A DNA stretch of 55,636 bases from the NCBI GenBank assembly GCA_024641475.1, contig JAHECZ010000013.1, forward strand, positions 1 to 55,636, written 5' to 3'. This stretch comes from Gammaproteobacteria bacterium (GTDB lineage Bacteria; Pseudomonadota; Gammaproteobacteria; UBA6429; Thiohalophilaceae). The translations under genes and the position numbers were made by a program. Shown here in pieces: positions 8,530-16,161 of the stretch. A model generated the notes under the pieces. The model searched no databases, was not told the DNA's origin, and saw nothing but the letters and a program-made list of their open reading frames with translations. Position 1 is the first letter of the stretch, and each line of letters starts with the position of its first letter.

Positions 8530-9141
8530 TTACTGTTGGCTGGTGTAATAGTGAATTAATTGTGTAATACCATCATTGCCAGCGGCTTCCTGCATGGCCT
8601 TAAACTTAGTTGCCATTTTCTTGCTCATTTCACGCTTGCCATTGGCATAATTGTCCATACTGTATTTTAAATAGCCTGCCGGTTGGCCAGCCAGAATGCC
8701 GGTATCGTCTTCAGTCGAAGTGCCGCCTGACGAGTGGCACTTGTCGCAATACTGCTTGTGTAGTTGTTTGCCTTGTTTAGCCAGGTCAGCATTGAATTCC
8801 TGCTTAAAGGCAGTGAATTTCTGTTTACTAAAGTAACCTGCCAGTGCCTTAACATCGGCGTCCGAGAGTTTATTGGTAACATCCTTCATATCCTCTTTCT
8901 TGTCCTTCAGTTTCAGGGCAGGCCGGCTACCGGTTTTATAGCCTTTCATTGATTCCAGAAAGAATGCAGAAGACATACCGGCAATGCTGGGAGTGTCTGA
9001 GTTCTTGCTATTGCCATCCTTTTCATGACAATCCGCACATTTTTTGACAAGTGCATCTACATCGGCCATGGCGCTATTTGTCATCATGCCCAGACTGCAG
9101 GCCAACACCAGTGGAATCCAATATTTATTTTGTTTTTTCAT
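8530..9141 (-). CDS. Dihaem cytochrome c4-type protein
   Basis: A 203-aa periplasmic protein with a signal peptide ending NSAMADVD and two CXXCH sites (KCADCHEKDG near residue 35, and YCDKCHSSGG near residue 130), one in each half. This is the two-domain layout of cytochrome c4/c553. Met ligands are plausible in each half (DMKDVTNKL and KREMSKKM). Such proteins shuttle electrons in the periplasm. It lies downstream of, and is probably co-transcribed with, the NapC/CymA-like gene, so it may accept electrons from it and pass them to MtrA. Confidence 0.85.
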   Translation of the reverse strand: MKKQNKYWIPLVLACSLGMMTNSAMADVDALVKKCADCHEKDGNSKNSDTPSIAGMSSAFFLESMKGYKTGSRPALKLKDKKEDMKDVTNKLSDADVKALAGYFSKQKFTAFKQEFNADLAKQGKQLHKQYCDKCHSSGGTSTEDDTGILAGQPAGYLKYSMDNYANGKREMSKKMATKFKAMQEAAGNDGITQLIHYYTSQQ

Positions 9142-9180
9142 GTCAGCTTTCTCCTTATATCGATAACATACTTTGATTGT

Positions 9181-9747
9181 TTATTGATCTTCTTCGGCAG
9201 GCAGTTTGTGAGCAATGCCTTGATGGCAATCAATACAGGTTTTTCCCTGCTCAATCGATCTCGCATGCTTTTTGCCCGCGGTTTTGTCCTGGTCTTCTAA
9301 TTTCATGAAATCAAAACGGTGACAATTGCGACATTCCCGGGAATCTGTCTCTTTCATGGTTTTCCATACCCGTTTAGCCATAGTCAAGCGGTGCGCATCA
9401 AATTTTTCTGGTGTGTCAACCGTACCCATCATCTTGTGATAGAGCTCATTACTGGCCTGGATCTTCCTGACCATTTTATGTCCCCAGGATTTAGGAACGT
9501 GACAGTCACTGCATATCGCGCGTACCCCGGTACGATTCGAATAATGAATTGTTTTTTTATACTCCTGATATACGTTGTCTTTCATCTCGTGACAGGAAAT
9601 ACAAAACTCTTCCGTGTTGGTGGCCTCGATCACAGTATGGAAGCCACCCCAGAAAATGATTCCGGCGATAAATCCAACAAGCAACAATAAACCCAGGGAA
9701 TATTTAGCTGTTGGGGAGCGAAGAAGTTGCCAGGTTTGTTTGATCAT
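9181..9747 (-). CDS. NapC/NirT-family tetrahaem quinol dehydrogenase (CymA-like)
   Basis: The 188-aa protein has one N-terminal membrane anchor (SLGLLLLVGFIAGIIFWGG) and four CXXCH sites (CISCH, CSDCH, CRNCH, CIDCH). The length is nearly the same as Shewanella CymA (187 aa). The family oxidises menaquinol/ubiquinol in the inner membrane and hands electrons to periplasmic reductases. There is no nap, nir or nrf gene nearby, and mtrAB lies opposite, so a CymA-like role is the best reading. An FNR box with a fitting -10 lies upstream (9834-9877), so oxygen-limited expression is expected. Confidence 0.88.
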   Translation of the reverse strand: MIKQTWQLLRSPTAKYSLGLLLLVGFIAGIIFWGGFHTVIEATNTEEFCISCHEMKDNVYQEYKKTIHYSNRTGVRAICSDCHVPKSWGHKMVRKIQASNELYHKMMGTVDTPEKFDAHRLTMAKRVWKTMKETDSRECRNCHRFDFMKLEDQDKTAGKKHARSIEQGKTCIDCHQGIAHKLPAEEDQ

Positions 9748-9833
9748 TGTTATGTCCTACCATTTATTATTGGGTTTTATCCATTCGAAATCGGACCATA
9801 CTGAAGGTGTCTGGAAATAGAATAATTGCAACT

Positions 9834-9877
9834 AATATATACTTGAACCAAGGCCAAGTAGCTTTGATCTGGATCAA
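9834..9877 (-). promoter_or_regulatory. FNR/ANR-type promoter of the CymA-like operon
   Basis: TTGATCTGGATCAA at 9864-9877 is a perfect match to the FNR consensus TTGATNNNNATCAA. On the minus strand a TATATT/TATATA -10 element lies at 9841-9834. This puts the box centre about 41-43 nt before the predicted start of transcription, the spacing of a class II FNR-activated promoter. The gene starts at 9747. Confidence 0.8.
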
Positions 9878-10186
9878 GCTAATGTACATCGATATGTAGT
9901 AGACCATACTTGATATTCATGAATTCTCGCTGTTTTGTGCTGTAAGATATATTAAGAATAATATCGATAGAACTTAACCAGTGCCAGGATATGTAATTAA
10001 CAGGATATGTAATTAAATAGTCAGGCCAATACCGGCTGTAGAGGACAGAATGGCAATTTGCCCGGTTTTTGTGTTGTTTGTGTACCATAATAAATTGATT
10101 AATTTGGCCCGCGAAGAGGGCTGTCAGGAAGCATTCGTGGCAGATGCAGATGTGTTCAACTACCGTGTTAAAATAAACCAAACATT

Positions 10187-10753
10187 ATGAATAAAACTTC
10201 CTTCTACACTGCATTAATTCAAGAACTGCAAAAGATCTATGCCCGGCTTTTGCTGACGGTGTTGCATGTGCGTATGGATCGTTATCAACAGCAAGCCGTA
10301 CAAAGCTTTAAACCCTATACCACCGATATTAAATCCCCGTTGCTGGCGCTGGTGAATGCCATCAGTCATCGCGCTAAAACCGAACCCGATTTGCATCGTG
10401 CCCTCGACCATCATAAGGCTTACATATCCAGGGCGGACTCAGGTGGAGATGTTACTGGTTTGCATGGCATAGATAAGGATAACTTCGGCGAGCTATCCAA
10501 GTATTTCAAGGCTCGCAGCAATGGTGCGGAATTGCATCCGGGCATTGAGGCGCGGCTGGAGCAGAGTACGCTGGAACATATTCAGGCCGCGATACGTTGT
10601 GCGCGTTGTGCCGATAGTAGTCACGCCAAAATGCATGCCGGGATCGCCAGTAGTGCCTGCAAGGAACTAGCGCACTACATGCCTGAGGATCAGTATTTAA
10701 AATTTGTCGGAGAAATTGCAAAACATCTGGATGAATTAACGCATATTAAATAA
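10187..10753 (+). CDS. Hypothetical soluble protein
   Basis: A 188-aa protein without signal peptide or membrane segment, rich in Ala, His and Lys and predicted mostly alpha-helical. One Cys cluster (RCARCADSSHAKMH, residues ~137-150) contains a CXXC followed by His residues, which could bind a metal, but it is not a haem site. I do not recognise the family. It lies between the two FNR-type promoters with its own ~430-bp upstream region. A link to the cytochrome systems is positional only. Confidence 0.6.
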   Translation: MNKTSFYTALIQELQKIYARLLLTVLHVRMDRYQQQAVQSFKPYTTDIKSPLLALVNAISHRAKTEPDLHRALDHHKAYISRADSGGDVTGLHGIDKDNFGELSKYFKARSNGAELHPGIEARLEQSTLEHIQAAIRCARCADSSHAKMHAGIASSACKELAHYMPEDQYLKFVGEIAKHLDELTHIK

Positions 10754-10898
10754 AGCGACTTAAACTACATTGCAGTTGCTCGAGCTATATCTTGTCAATT
10801 TCCTTAAAAATACAGTCTTCTACCTATAGACCATCATTATCCTCAGGTTTGATTAATAAAAATTATCGCGCTCCGAGAAAAGCTAATAATAGAATTAA

Positions 10899-10940
10899 TT
10901 GATACCGATCAATATCGCGGGCTAAGCTAGAGCGTATAAG
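10899..10940 (+). promoter_or_regulatory. Class II FNR-type promoter of the large cytochrome operon
   Basis: TTGATACCGATCAA at 10899-10912 is a perfect FNR half-site pair. A -10 element TATAAG lies at 10935-10940. If its first T is -12, transcription starts at 10947 and the FNR box is centred at -41.5, the classical position for FNR activation. The first gene starts at 11036, leaving a ~90-nt leader. Confidence 0.85.
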
Positions 10941-11035
10941 TTAATTGCAATTTAAGAATTAGTCTAAGTGATACCAGAGTGAATTACTCAAGTATCACAA
11001 CAAAAATTATCAAATTATAAATAGTGAGGTGTGTC

Positions 11036-11752
11036 ATGAAGGAAATATCAACATTGAAGGCGCGCTATATTCAGAACCTGGCAGTTTTATTCACCATCAT
11101 CGCCGGTTTTACCAGCAATATCGCCTGGTCGGGTGTAATTGCCGGATCAGCGCATGATTTTACTCGTCCTACCGTCAATTTTACCGGCGGACAAATTTGT
11201 GTCGCCTGTCATACGCCGCACGGTGGCAATACGTCGGTGACAGACGCGCCGCTTTGGGCCCATACGTTATCAGCTACAACAAATTACTCGCTATATAGTA
11301 GTGGGACTTTGAATGCCGGAACATTGGCACAACCCAGTGGCGTATCGAAACTATGTCTGTCTTGCCATGATGGTACGGTGGCGCTGGATAGTTATATCGG
11401 TGGCGCAGGTACCTTTGGTGCGTTAACCGGAACCAAAGCAGTGGGTGCAACAGCTCAAGGTAGCCTGGCCAATGACCATCCAATTGGCTTTACCTTTGAT
11501 ACTGCCCTGGCCACCGCCGATGGCGCCTTGCATGATCCGGCCACCCGCAGCGTGACGATTGGTGCCGGTGGTACCCGTAGCAAAACCGGAACGGTTGCCA
11601 GTTTAATGTTGTTCAACGGCAAACTCGAATGTGCATCCTGCCACGACGTGCATAACAGCTTCACCGCCGCTGACGGTGTGGGTGTGGGTGCGCCACTGTT
11701 GCGCGTAAGCAAAGGTAGCAGTGCACTGTGTTTGACCTGCCATAACAAGTAA
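11036..11752 (+). CDS. Secreted tetrahaem c-type cytochrome (possible OmcE-type filament subunit)
   Basis: The ATG at 11036 is preferred, with GTGAGG just upstream; an in-frame GTG lies at 11024. The 238-aa protein has a signal peptide ending NIAWSG and four haem sites: CVACHTPHGG, CLSCHDGTVAL, CASCHDVH and CLTCHNK at the very C-terminus, with NDHPIGF between haems 2 and 3. The same module forms the N-terminal half of the dodecahaem at 16158 and, minus its first haem, the trihaem at 25732. The size, four haems and company of propeller and barrel genes recall the Geobacter OmcE nanowire locus. That assignment is from memory and unverified. It is the first gene of the FNR-driven operon, a position giving the most transcript. 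Confidence 0.8.
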   Translation: MKEISTLKARYIQNLAVLFTIIAGFTSNIAWSGVIAGSAHDFTRPTVNFTGGQICVACHTPHGGNTSVTDAPLWAHTLSATTNYSLYSSGTLNAGTLAQPSGVSKLCLSCHDGTVALDSYIGGAGTFGALTGTKAVGATAQGSLANDHPIGFTFDTALATADGALHDPATRSVTIGAGGTRSKTGTVASLMLFNGKLECASCHDVHNSFTAADGVGVGAPLLRVSKGSSALCLTCHNK

Positions 11753-11761
11753 GCAGTGTGT

Positions 11762-11849
11762 TGGTGTACGAAGTTACCGTCTGCCTTGGGGTTGTAACTC
11801 CTGGTCAGGCGGTAATTTCTGATGCAGTTAAGCGATAATCCGTACACCA
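11762..11849. repeat. Nested inverted repeats between operon genes 1 and 2
   Basis: An outer 9-bp stem (TGGTGTACG at 11762-11770 with CGTACACCA at 11841-11849) encloses an inner 10-bp stem (TTACCGTCTG at 11774-11783 with CAGGCGGTAA at 11806-11815, one G-U pair). No T-run follows, so it is not a classical terminator. It could stabilise or partly terminate the upstream cytochrome message. Confidence 0.6.
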
Positions 11850-11867
11850 GGCATAGCGAGTCAGCAG

Positions 11868-13046
11868 ATGATCATGAGTAAATATCCATCCGCCACCGGA
11901 TCGAGTGTTTCTACCTGTGGCAAGACAGTTTGTCGCTTGTTCCTAAGCAGTTTGCTACTCGCCATGGTATTTGCCATGACGAGTTGTGCCAGTGTTTCAG
12001 AAACGAAACTGGCACGGGCAACAGTATTTTACCCGCCACTGCCCAATCCGCCGCGTATCCAATATCTCACATCATTTTCCGGGCCTAATGATATTGTCGA
12101 GAATCGCAGTAATTTTCTGGATGCGCTGATCGGCAAGGAAAACGAAGCGACGGAATCGATCAAAAAACCTTATGGTGTCGCCATTCGTAACGGACGAATT
12201 TATGTCGCAGACACGCGGGGCGGTGGCTATGCGGTCTTTAATTTAGAGCAACGGCGTTTTGAAATCGTGCAAGGTTCCGGTGGTGGCAAGTTATTAAAGC
12301 CCATCAATATCAGTATCGATGTTGATGGCAATAAATACGTGACGGATACCGGGCGTGAGCAAGTGGTGGTATTCGACAAGGACGATCGCTACGTGCGCGC
12401 CTATGGCACCAGTGATGAATTCAAGCCCAGTGATGTGGCTGTCGATGGGGATCGACTCTACCTCACCGATCTGAAGCATCAGCAAATTCAGGTGCTGGAT
12501 AAAGCGAGCGGCAGTGTACTTTTTAAAATTGGCAAACCTGGATCAAAGGAAGGCGAATTTGTCTTCCCGACCAACCTTACTATCGGTCAAGATCATTATT
12601 TGTATGTCACTGACACCGGCAATTTCCGTATTCAGAAATTTACCCTTGATGGACAATATGTACGTAGTTTCGGTGGCATCGGTGCCAGCTTTGGACAATT
12701 TGCCCGACCCAAGGGCGTCGCGATGGATCACGCAGGGCGTCTGTATGTGGTCGATGCGGCATTCCAGAATATCCAGGTTATGGCGCCAGATGGTAAGTTA
12801 CTGATGTTTTTCGGTAGTGCCGGTGATGATCCGGAAAGCATGAACCTGCCAACGCAAGTGGTCATTGATTATGACAATCTGCAGTATTTCCAGGCGTATG
12901 CCGATCCCCGTTTTAAACTTGAATATGTCATTTTAGTGGCGAATCAATTCGGCAACAGTAAAGTAAATGTCTACGGCTTTGGCCGATTTGAGGGTGCTGA
13001 CTATAGTGCGGACGCACCTGCCGTTGCAGTGCCTGAGCAAAAATAA
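11868..13046 (+). CDS. NHL-repeat six-bladed beta-propeller lipoprotein
   Basis: The 392-aa precursor has a signal sequence ending FAMTSCASVS, a likely lipoprotein site. It then carries repeated NHL blades with the motif pattern KPYGVAI..GRIYVADT, KPINISID..GNKYVTDT, KPSDVAV..LYLTD, FPTNLTI..YLYVTDTGNFRIQKF and RPKGVAMD..GRLYVVDA. These propellers bind proteins or ligands and have no catalytic residues visible here. Two close relatives are encoded in the same operon (15109, 22435). Position before the barrel gene suggests a structural or assembly role in the outer-membrane conduit. ATG codons at 11868 and 11874 are both possible. Confidence 0.85.
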   Translation: MIMSKYPSATGSSVSTCGKTVCRLFLSSLLLAMVFAMTSCASVSETKLARATVFYPPLPNPPRIQYLTSFSGPNDIVENRSNFLDALIGKENEATESIKKPYGVAIRNGRIYVADTRGGGYAVFNLEQRRFEIVQGSGGGKLLKPINISIDVDGNKYVTDTGREQVVVFDKDDRYVRAYGTSDEFKPSDVAVDGDRLYLTDLKHQQIQVLDKASGSVLFKIGKPGSKEGEFVFPTNLTIGQDHYLYVTDTGNFRIQKFTLDGQYVRSFGGIGASFGQFARPKGVAMDHAGRLYVVDAAFQNIQVMAPDGKLLMFFGSAGDDPESMNLPTQVVIDYDNLQYFQAYADPRFKLEYVILVANQFGNSKVNVYGFGRFEGADYSADAPAVAVPEQK

Positions 13047-13069
13047 CGATAACGTGCAGCAGATTAAGC

Positions 13070-15109
13070 ATGAAAAAGTATTGCCGGCAAATAAAACCCT
13101 GTGGTGTGATCCTGAGTGTGATCACTCTACTGTTTGGTTTCAGCAATGTCGGTACTTGCGAAGATATTACGCCATTTCGTTTAACCGGTATTGATGGTTA
13201 CGTTGGGGTTAATTATCTTTCCGATTCGGAGCGACAGGATTCCGGTGGCAGCACCGCCAAAAATGCCATTACCACCGTGCAAGAAGAGATTTTCATCAAT
13301 ACTCACAGCTATATTTATCACCCCAATTTCCTCAAGATGGATTTGGGCGGTGGGCCATTGTTCGTGCAGGATCGGATCGAAGCGGGCGGTCTCGCCAATC
13401 GTGAATCCAGCGAGTTGTACAATTTTGCCGGGCGACTGAGTTTTCTCGAACAAAAATCCACGCCATTTGCTTTTTACTACGAGCATCTCAATCCCACCGT
13501 CACGACCAGTCTGACGCAAAGTTTCATTCAGACCAATGTTAAAAAAGGTGTAACGCTGACAGTACGTGAGCCTTTATCGCCGGTATTAATTACCGCCGAA
13601 GCTTTTCAGCAGCGCTCCACAGGTAGTAGTGCATCACTGGTTGTCGATGATAATCTTGATCAGGCATCCGTACGTGCGACATCAAACTTTGGTGCAGACA
13701 ATACAGGCCAGTTATTTTATCAGGTGAGTCGCTTGCAGACGGCCAGTGGTAACACCGGTTTCACGATTAACCCGTCGCAAGTGGATTCGCACAATGCGAG
13801 TTTCGATGGCCGTTTTTTGTTTGGAACAAGCAAACAATTTTCCTACAACCAGGTTATCAATGTCAGTTCATTATCTTTTTCGCGTCCGGATTATTTATTG
13901 GATCATAAGGATTTGCGCTTTTCACCGGATATACGCTGGCAGCATTCAGAAAACCTGAGTACGTTTTACAACTATAATTTGTACAAAAGCAAAGAAACCA
14001 GTAATGAAACGATATATGCCTCAGATGTGGAGGCAACCAACCAATCAGGTCGAGTTGGGGTGAATTACAGCGACGCCGATCGGTTATCCCTGGCTACAGA
14101 CGTTCATGCAACTGACGATCGTATTACCGGATGGAATGCGCGCAGCAAGGGGATTGGGGCACATGGAAATTATTTGCAGCCATGGGAAAATGTCACGCTG
14201 CGATTCGGTGCAGGCATTACCTACGATTCAAACGATCGCAATATAGTCGCATCCTACATCGCTGTAAAAGGTACTGCCCCTATCACGCTCGATGTTAATG
14301 TGGCGGTGACACTGCCTCACGATTTCATCGACATAAGTACGATACGTATTTGGGATACCGCGCATAACCAGGAATATACGGAGAATCCTCCGGTATCGTA
14401 TAAAGTGACAGTGATTGGTTCAAAAACTCAAATTGAGCGTCTTGATACTGTAACACTGCCGTCACAGGTGCTGGTGGACTATTCCGTACGAACCGGAGGC
14501 CCGGCGCAATATAGTTATACCTCTTTAAATCAAAACTATCAGGCCAGTCTGACGCTGTATCGTAATTACACGGTCTACGTGCGTTATCTCGTGGCAAGTT
14601 ATGATGTGGTAACCGGTACACCGACACTGCCGTTCAATTCTTCACATAACACCTTGTTTGGATTGCGCGTTGATCAACCCTTGTTCAATAGTATGACGAT
14701 AGGTGGTGAGGCAATGTTTGAGCGTCAGGATGAAGAGCTCGCACCCTATCGCCGCCAGAGTTACGATACTTATGTGCAGTTTCCAGTAGTCGCACGCATG
14801 AGTCCGCGATTTTCATTACGGCGCCAACTGGTGGATTACAGTAATTCGTCCGAAGACGTGGACCTCATCGGTTGGTCGATGCAAATCAATGCGCATCCAT
14901 GGAATTACACCAGTGTAACGGCTGAGGCGAGCTATGAGAAAGATACCGGTGGTAGTCTGCGGCGCGTCATCTTGCGAGATTCACTCGGTATCGAATGGCG
15001 CTTCCGGCAGCTGTCGCTGCGTGGTGATGCCCAGTATGTTCACGAGATGTTAGGTACCTATGATCGCAACCGTTCATTGATTAAATTCACGGCACGGCGG
15101 GACTTCTAA
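13070..15109 (+). CDS. Large outer-membrane beta-barrel of a porin-cytochrome conduit
   Basis: A 679-aa protein with a signal peptide ending NVGTCED. Long stretches of alternating polar/aromatic beta strands run from residue ~40 to the end, which is the Phe-terminated strand LIKFTARRDF typical of outer-membrane barrels. It shows no similarity to the MtrB gene at 6385 that I can see by eye, and it lacks the N-terminal CXXC. Flanked by propeller lipoproteins and multihaem genes, it is the probable pore of a second trans-outer-membrane wire, comparable in concept to Geobacter OmbB/ExtD-type porins. Its stop codon overlaps the next start (TAATG). Confidence 0.75.
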   Translation: MKKYCRQIKPCGVILSVITLLFGFSNVGTCEDITPFRLTGIDGYVGVNYLSDSERQDSGGSTAKNAITTVQEEIFINTHSYIYHPNFLKMDLGGGPLFVQDRIEAGGLANRESSELYNFAGRLSFLEQKSTPFAFYYEHLNPTVTTSLTQSFIQTNVKKGVTLTVREPLSPVLITAEAFQQRSTGSSASLVVDDNLDQASVRATSNFGADNTGQLFYQVSRLQTASGNTGFTINPSQVDSHNASFDGRFLFGTSKQFSYNQVINVSSLSFSRPDYLLDHKDLRFSPDIRWQHSENLSTFYNYNLYKSKETSNETIYASDVEATNQSGRVGVNYSDADRLSLATDVHATDDRITGWNARSKGIGAHGNYLQPWENVTLRFGAGITYDSNDRNIVASYIAVKGTAPITLDVNVAVTLPHDFIDISTIRIWDTAHNQEYTENPPVSYKVTVIGSKTQIERLDTVTLPSQVLVDYSVRTGGPAQYSYTSLNQNYQASLTLYRNYTVYVRYLVASYDVVTGTPTLPFNSSHNTLFGLRVDQPLFNSMTIGGEAMFERQDEELAPYRRQSYDTYVQFPVVARMSPRFSLRRQLVDYSNSSEDVDLIGWSMQINAHPWNYTSVTAEASYEKDTGGSLRRVILRDSLGIEWRFRQLSLRGDAQYVHEMLGTYDRNRSLIKFTARRDF

Positions 15110-16161
15110 TGCGTATAACTGTCATGTATGGAAGGATCGTCGCCAGTAGCGTAGTTCTTGCTGCACTATTACTCAGTAATGGTTGTGCTACAACAGCAAA
15201 CGATAGCAAAGTTCAACCTGCTGTCGCACGTGTCTGGCCGGAGGCTCCGAACGAACCACGTGTCCGCTATGTTAACGCATTTAGTAAGCCTGCCGATCTG
15301 GGTATCAGCAAAGGTTTCTTTGAACGCCTCGCCGAATTTTTTGTGGGCGAATCGGATGCGCATTTGGTGCGACCAATGGCGGTAGTGCAGACACAGGACG
15401 GTACCGTGTGTGTCGGAGATCCGGGCGCCAAGGCGGTGCAGTGTTTTGATCAGAAACGCGGCCGGTACCGTTTTATTCAGGCAGCGCAAGATCAACCCTT
15501 GCCCAGTCCGGTTGGTTTGGCGGTTGGGAATCACAATGAAGTGTATGTAGCAGATTCGGTCCTGGCAAAAATTCTGGTGATTGAGCCAAATGCAGAACTT
15601 GCCACACCGATATTACTGAATACTCAGCTAAAACAACCTGCTGGCCTGGTATTCGATCCTGTTGCGCAGCAATTATTGGTGGTGGATGCCGCCGCCCATC
15701 AGATCGTTATTTTCGGCCTGGATGGCCAGGAGCGAGCACGTATTGGCAAGCGTGGCAATGGCGACGGTGAATTTAATTATCCGACGCACATTAGCCGTGA
15801 TCAACAAGGAAGATTGTATGTGACCGACTCACTGAATTTCCGTATCCAGATATTGGATCAGGCCGGTAAATTTATCAGCAAATTTGGTCATAACGGGAAT
15901 GCCTTGGGCGATATGTCACGTCCCAAGGGCGTCGCGGTCGATCGTTTTGAGCATGTCTATGTGGTCGATGCGTTGTTTCATGCATTGCAAGTTTTCGACC
16001 CGCAGGGTGTATTTCTCCTGGATATCGGTGGGCAAGGGCAGGCGGCAGGTGAATTCTGGCTGCCAACCGGCTTGTTCATCAGCGACAATAACACAATTTA
16101 TATTGCCGACGCGCACAACCAGCGCGTACAAGTGCTGCAATATATTGGAGATAAACCATGA
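15109..16161 (+). CDS. NHL-repeat beta-propeller lipoprotein
   Basis: A 350-aa protein with a lipoprotein-like signal (LLLSNGCATTAND). NHL blades follow, for example RPMAVVQ..GTVCVGDP, SPVGLAV..EVYVADSV, YPTHISRD..RLYVTDSLNFRIQIL, RPKGVAVD..HVYVVDALFHALQVF and LPTGLFIS..TIYIADAHNQRVQVL. It is a paralogue of the propeller at 11868, with the same mature N-terminal pattern (WPEAPNEPRVRYVNAFSKP compared with LPNPPRIQYLTSFSGP). Start and stop overlap both neighbours (TAATG before, ATGATG after), so translation is coupled to the barrel and dodecahaem genes. Confidence 0.85.
   Translation: MRITVMYGRIVASSVVLAALLLSNGCATTANDSKVQPAVARVWPEAPNEPRVRYVNAFSKPADLGISKGFFERLAEFFVGESDAHLVRPMAVVQTQDGTVCVGDPGAKAVQCFDQKRGRYRFIQAAQDQPLPSPVGLAVGNHNEVYVADSVLAKILVIEPNAELATPILLNTQLKQPAGLVFDPVAQQLLVVDAAAHQIVIFGLDGQERARIGKRGNGDGEFNYPTHISRDQQGRLYVTDSLNFRIQILDQAGKFISKFGHNGNALGDMSRPKGVAVDRFEHVYVVDALFHALQVFDPQGVFLLDIGGQGQAAGEFWLPTGLFISDNNTIYIADAHNQRVQVLQYIGDKP

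Noticed and set aside
9879-10181. 100-codon minus-strand frame in the gap before the CymA-like gene
   Set aside because: No ribosome-binding site or recognisable domain, and composition is like the surrounding intergenic DNA. It abuts the FNR box at 9864-9877.
13500-13530. ACGCAAAG in the barrel gene as a second GEMM element
   Set aside because: Inside coding sequence and lacks the flanking GGCAA and GAAA hairpin elements.
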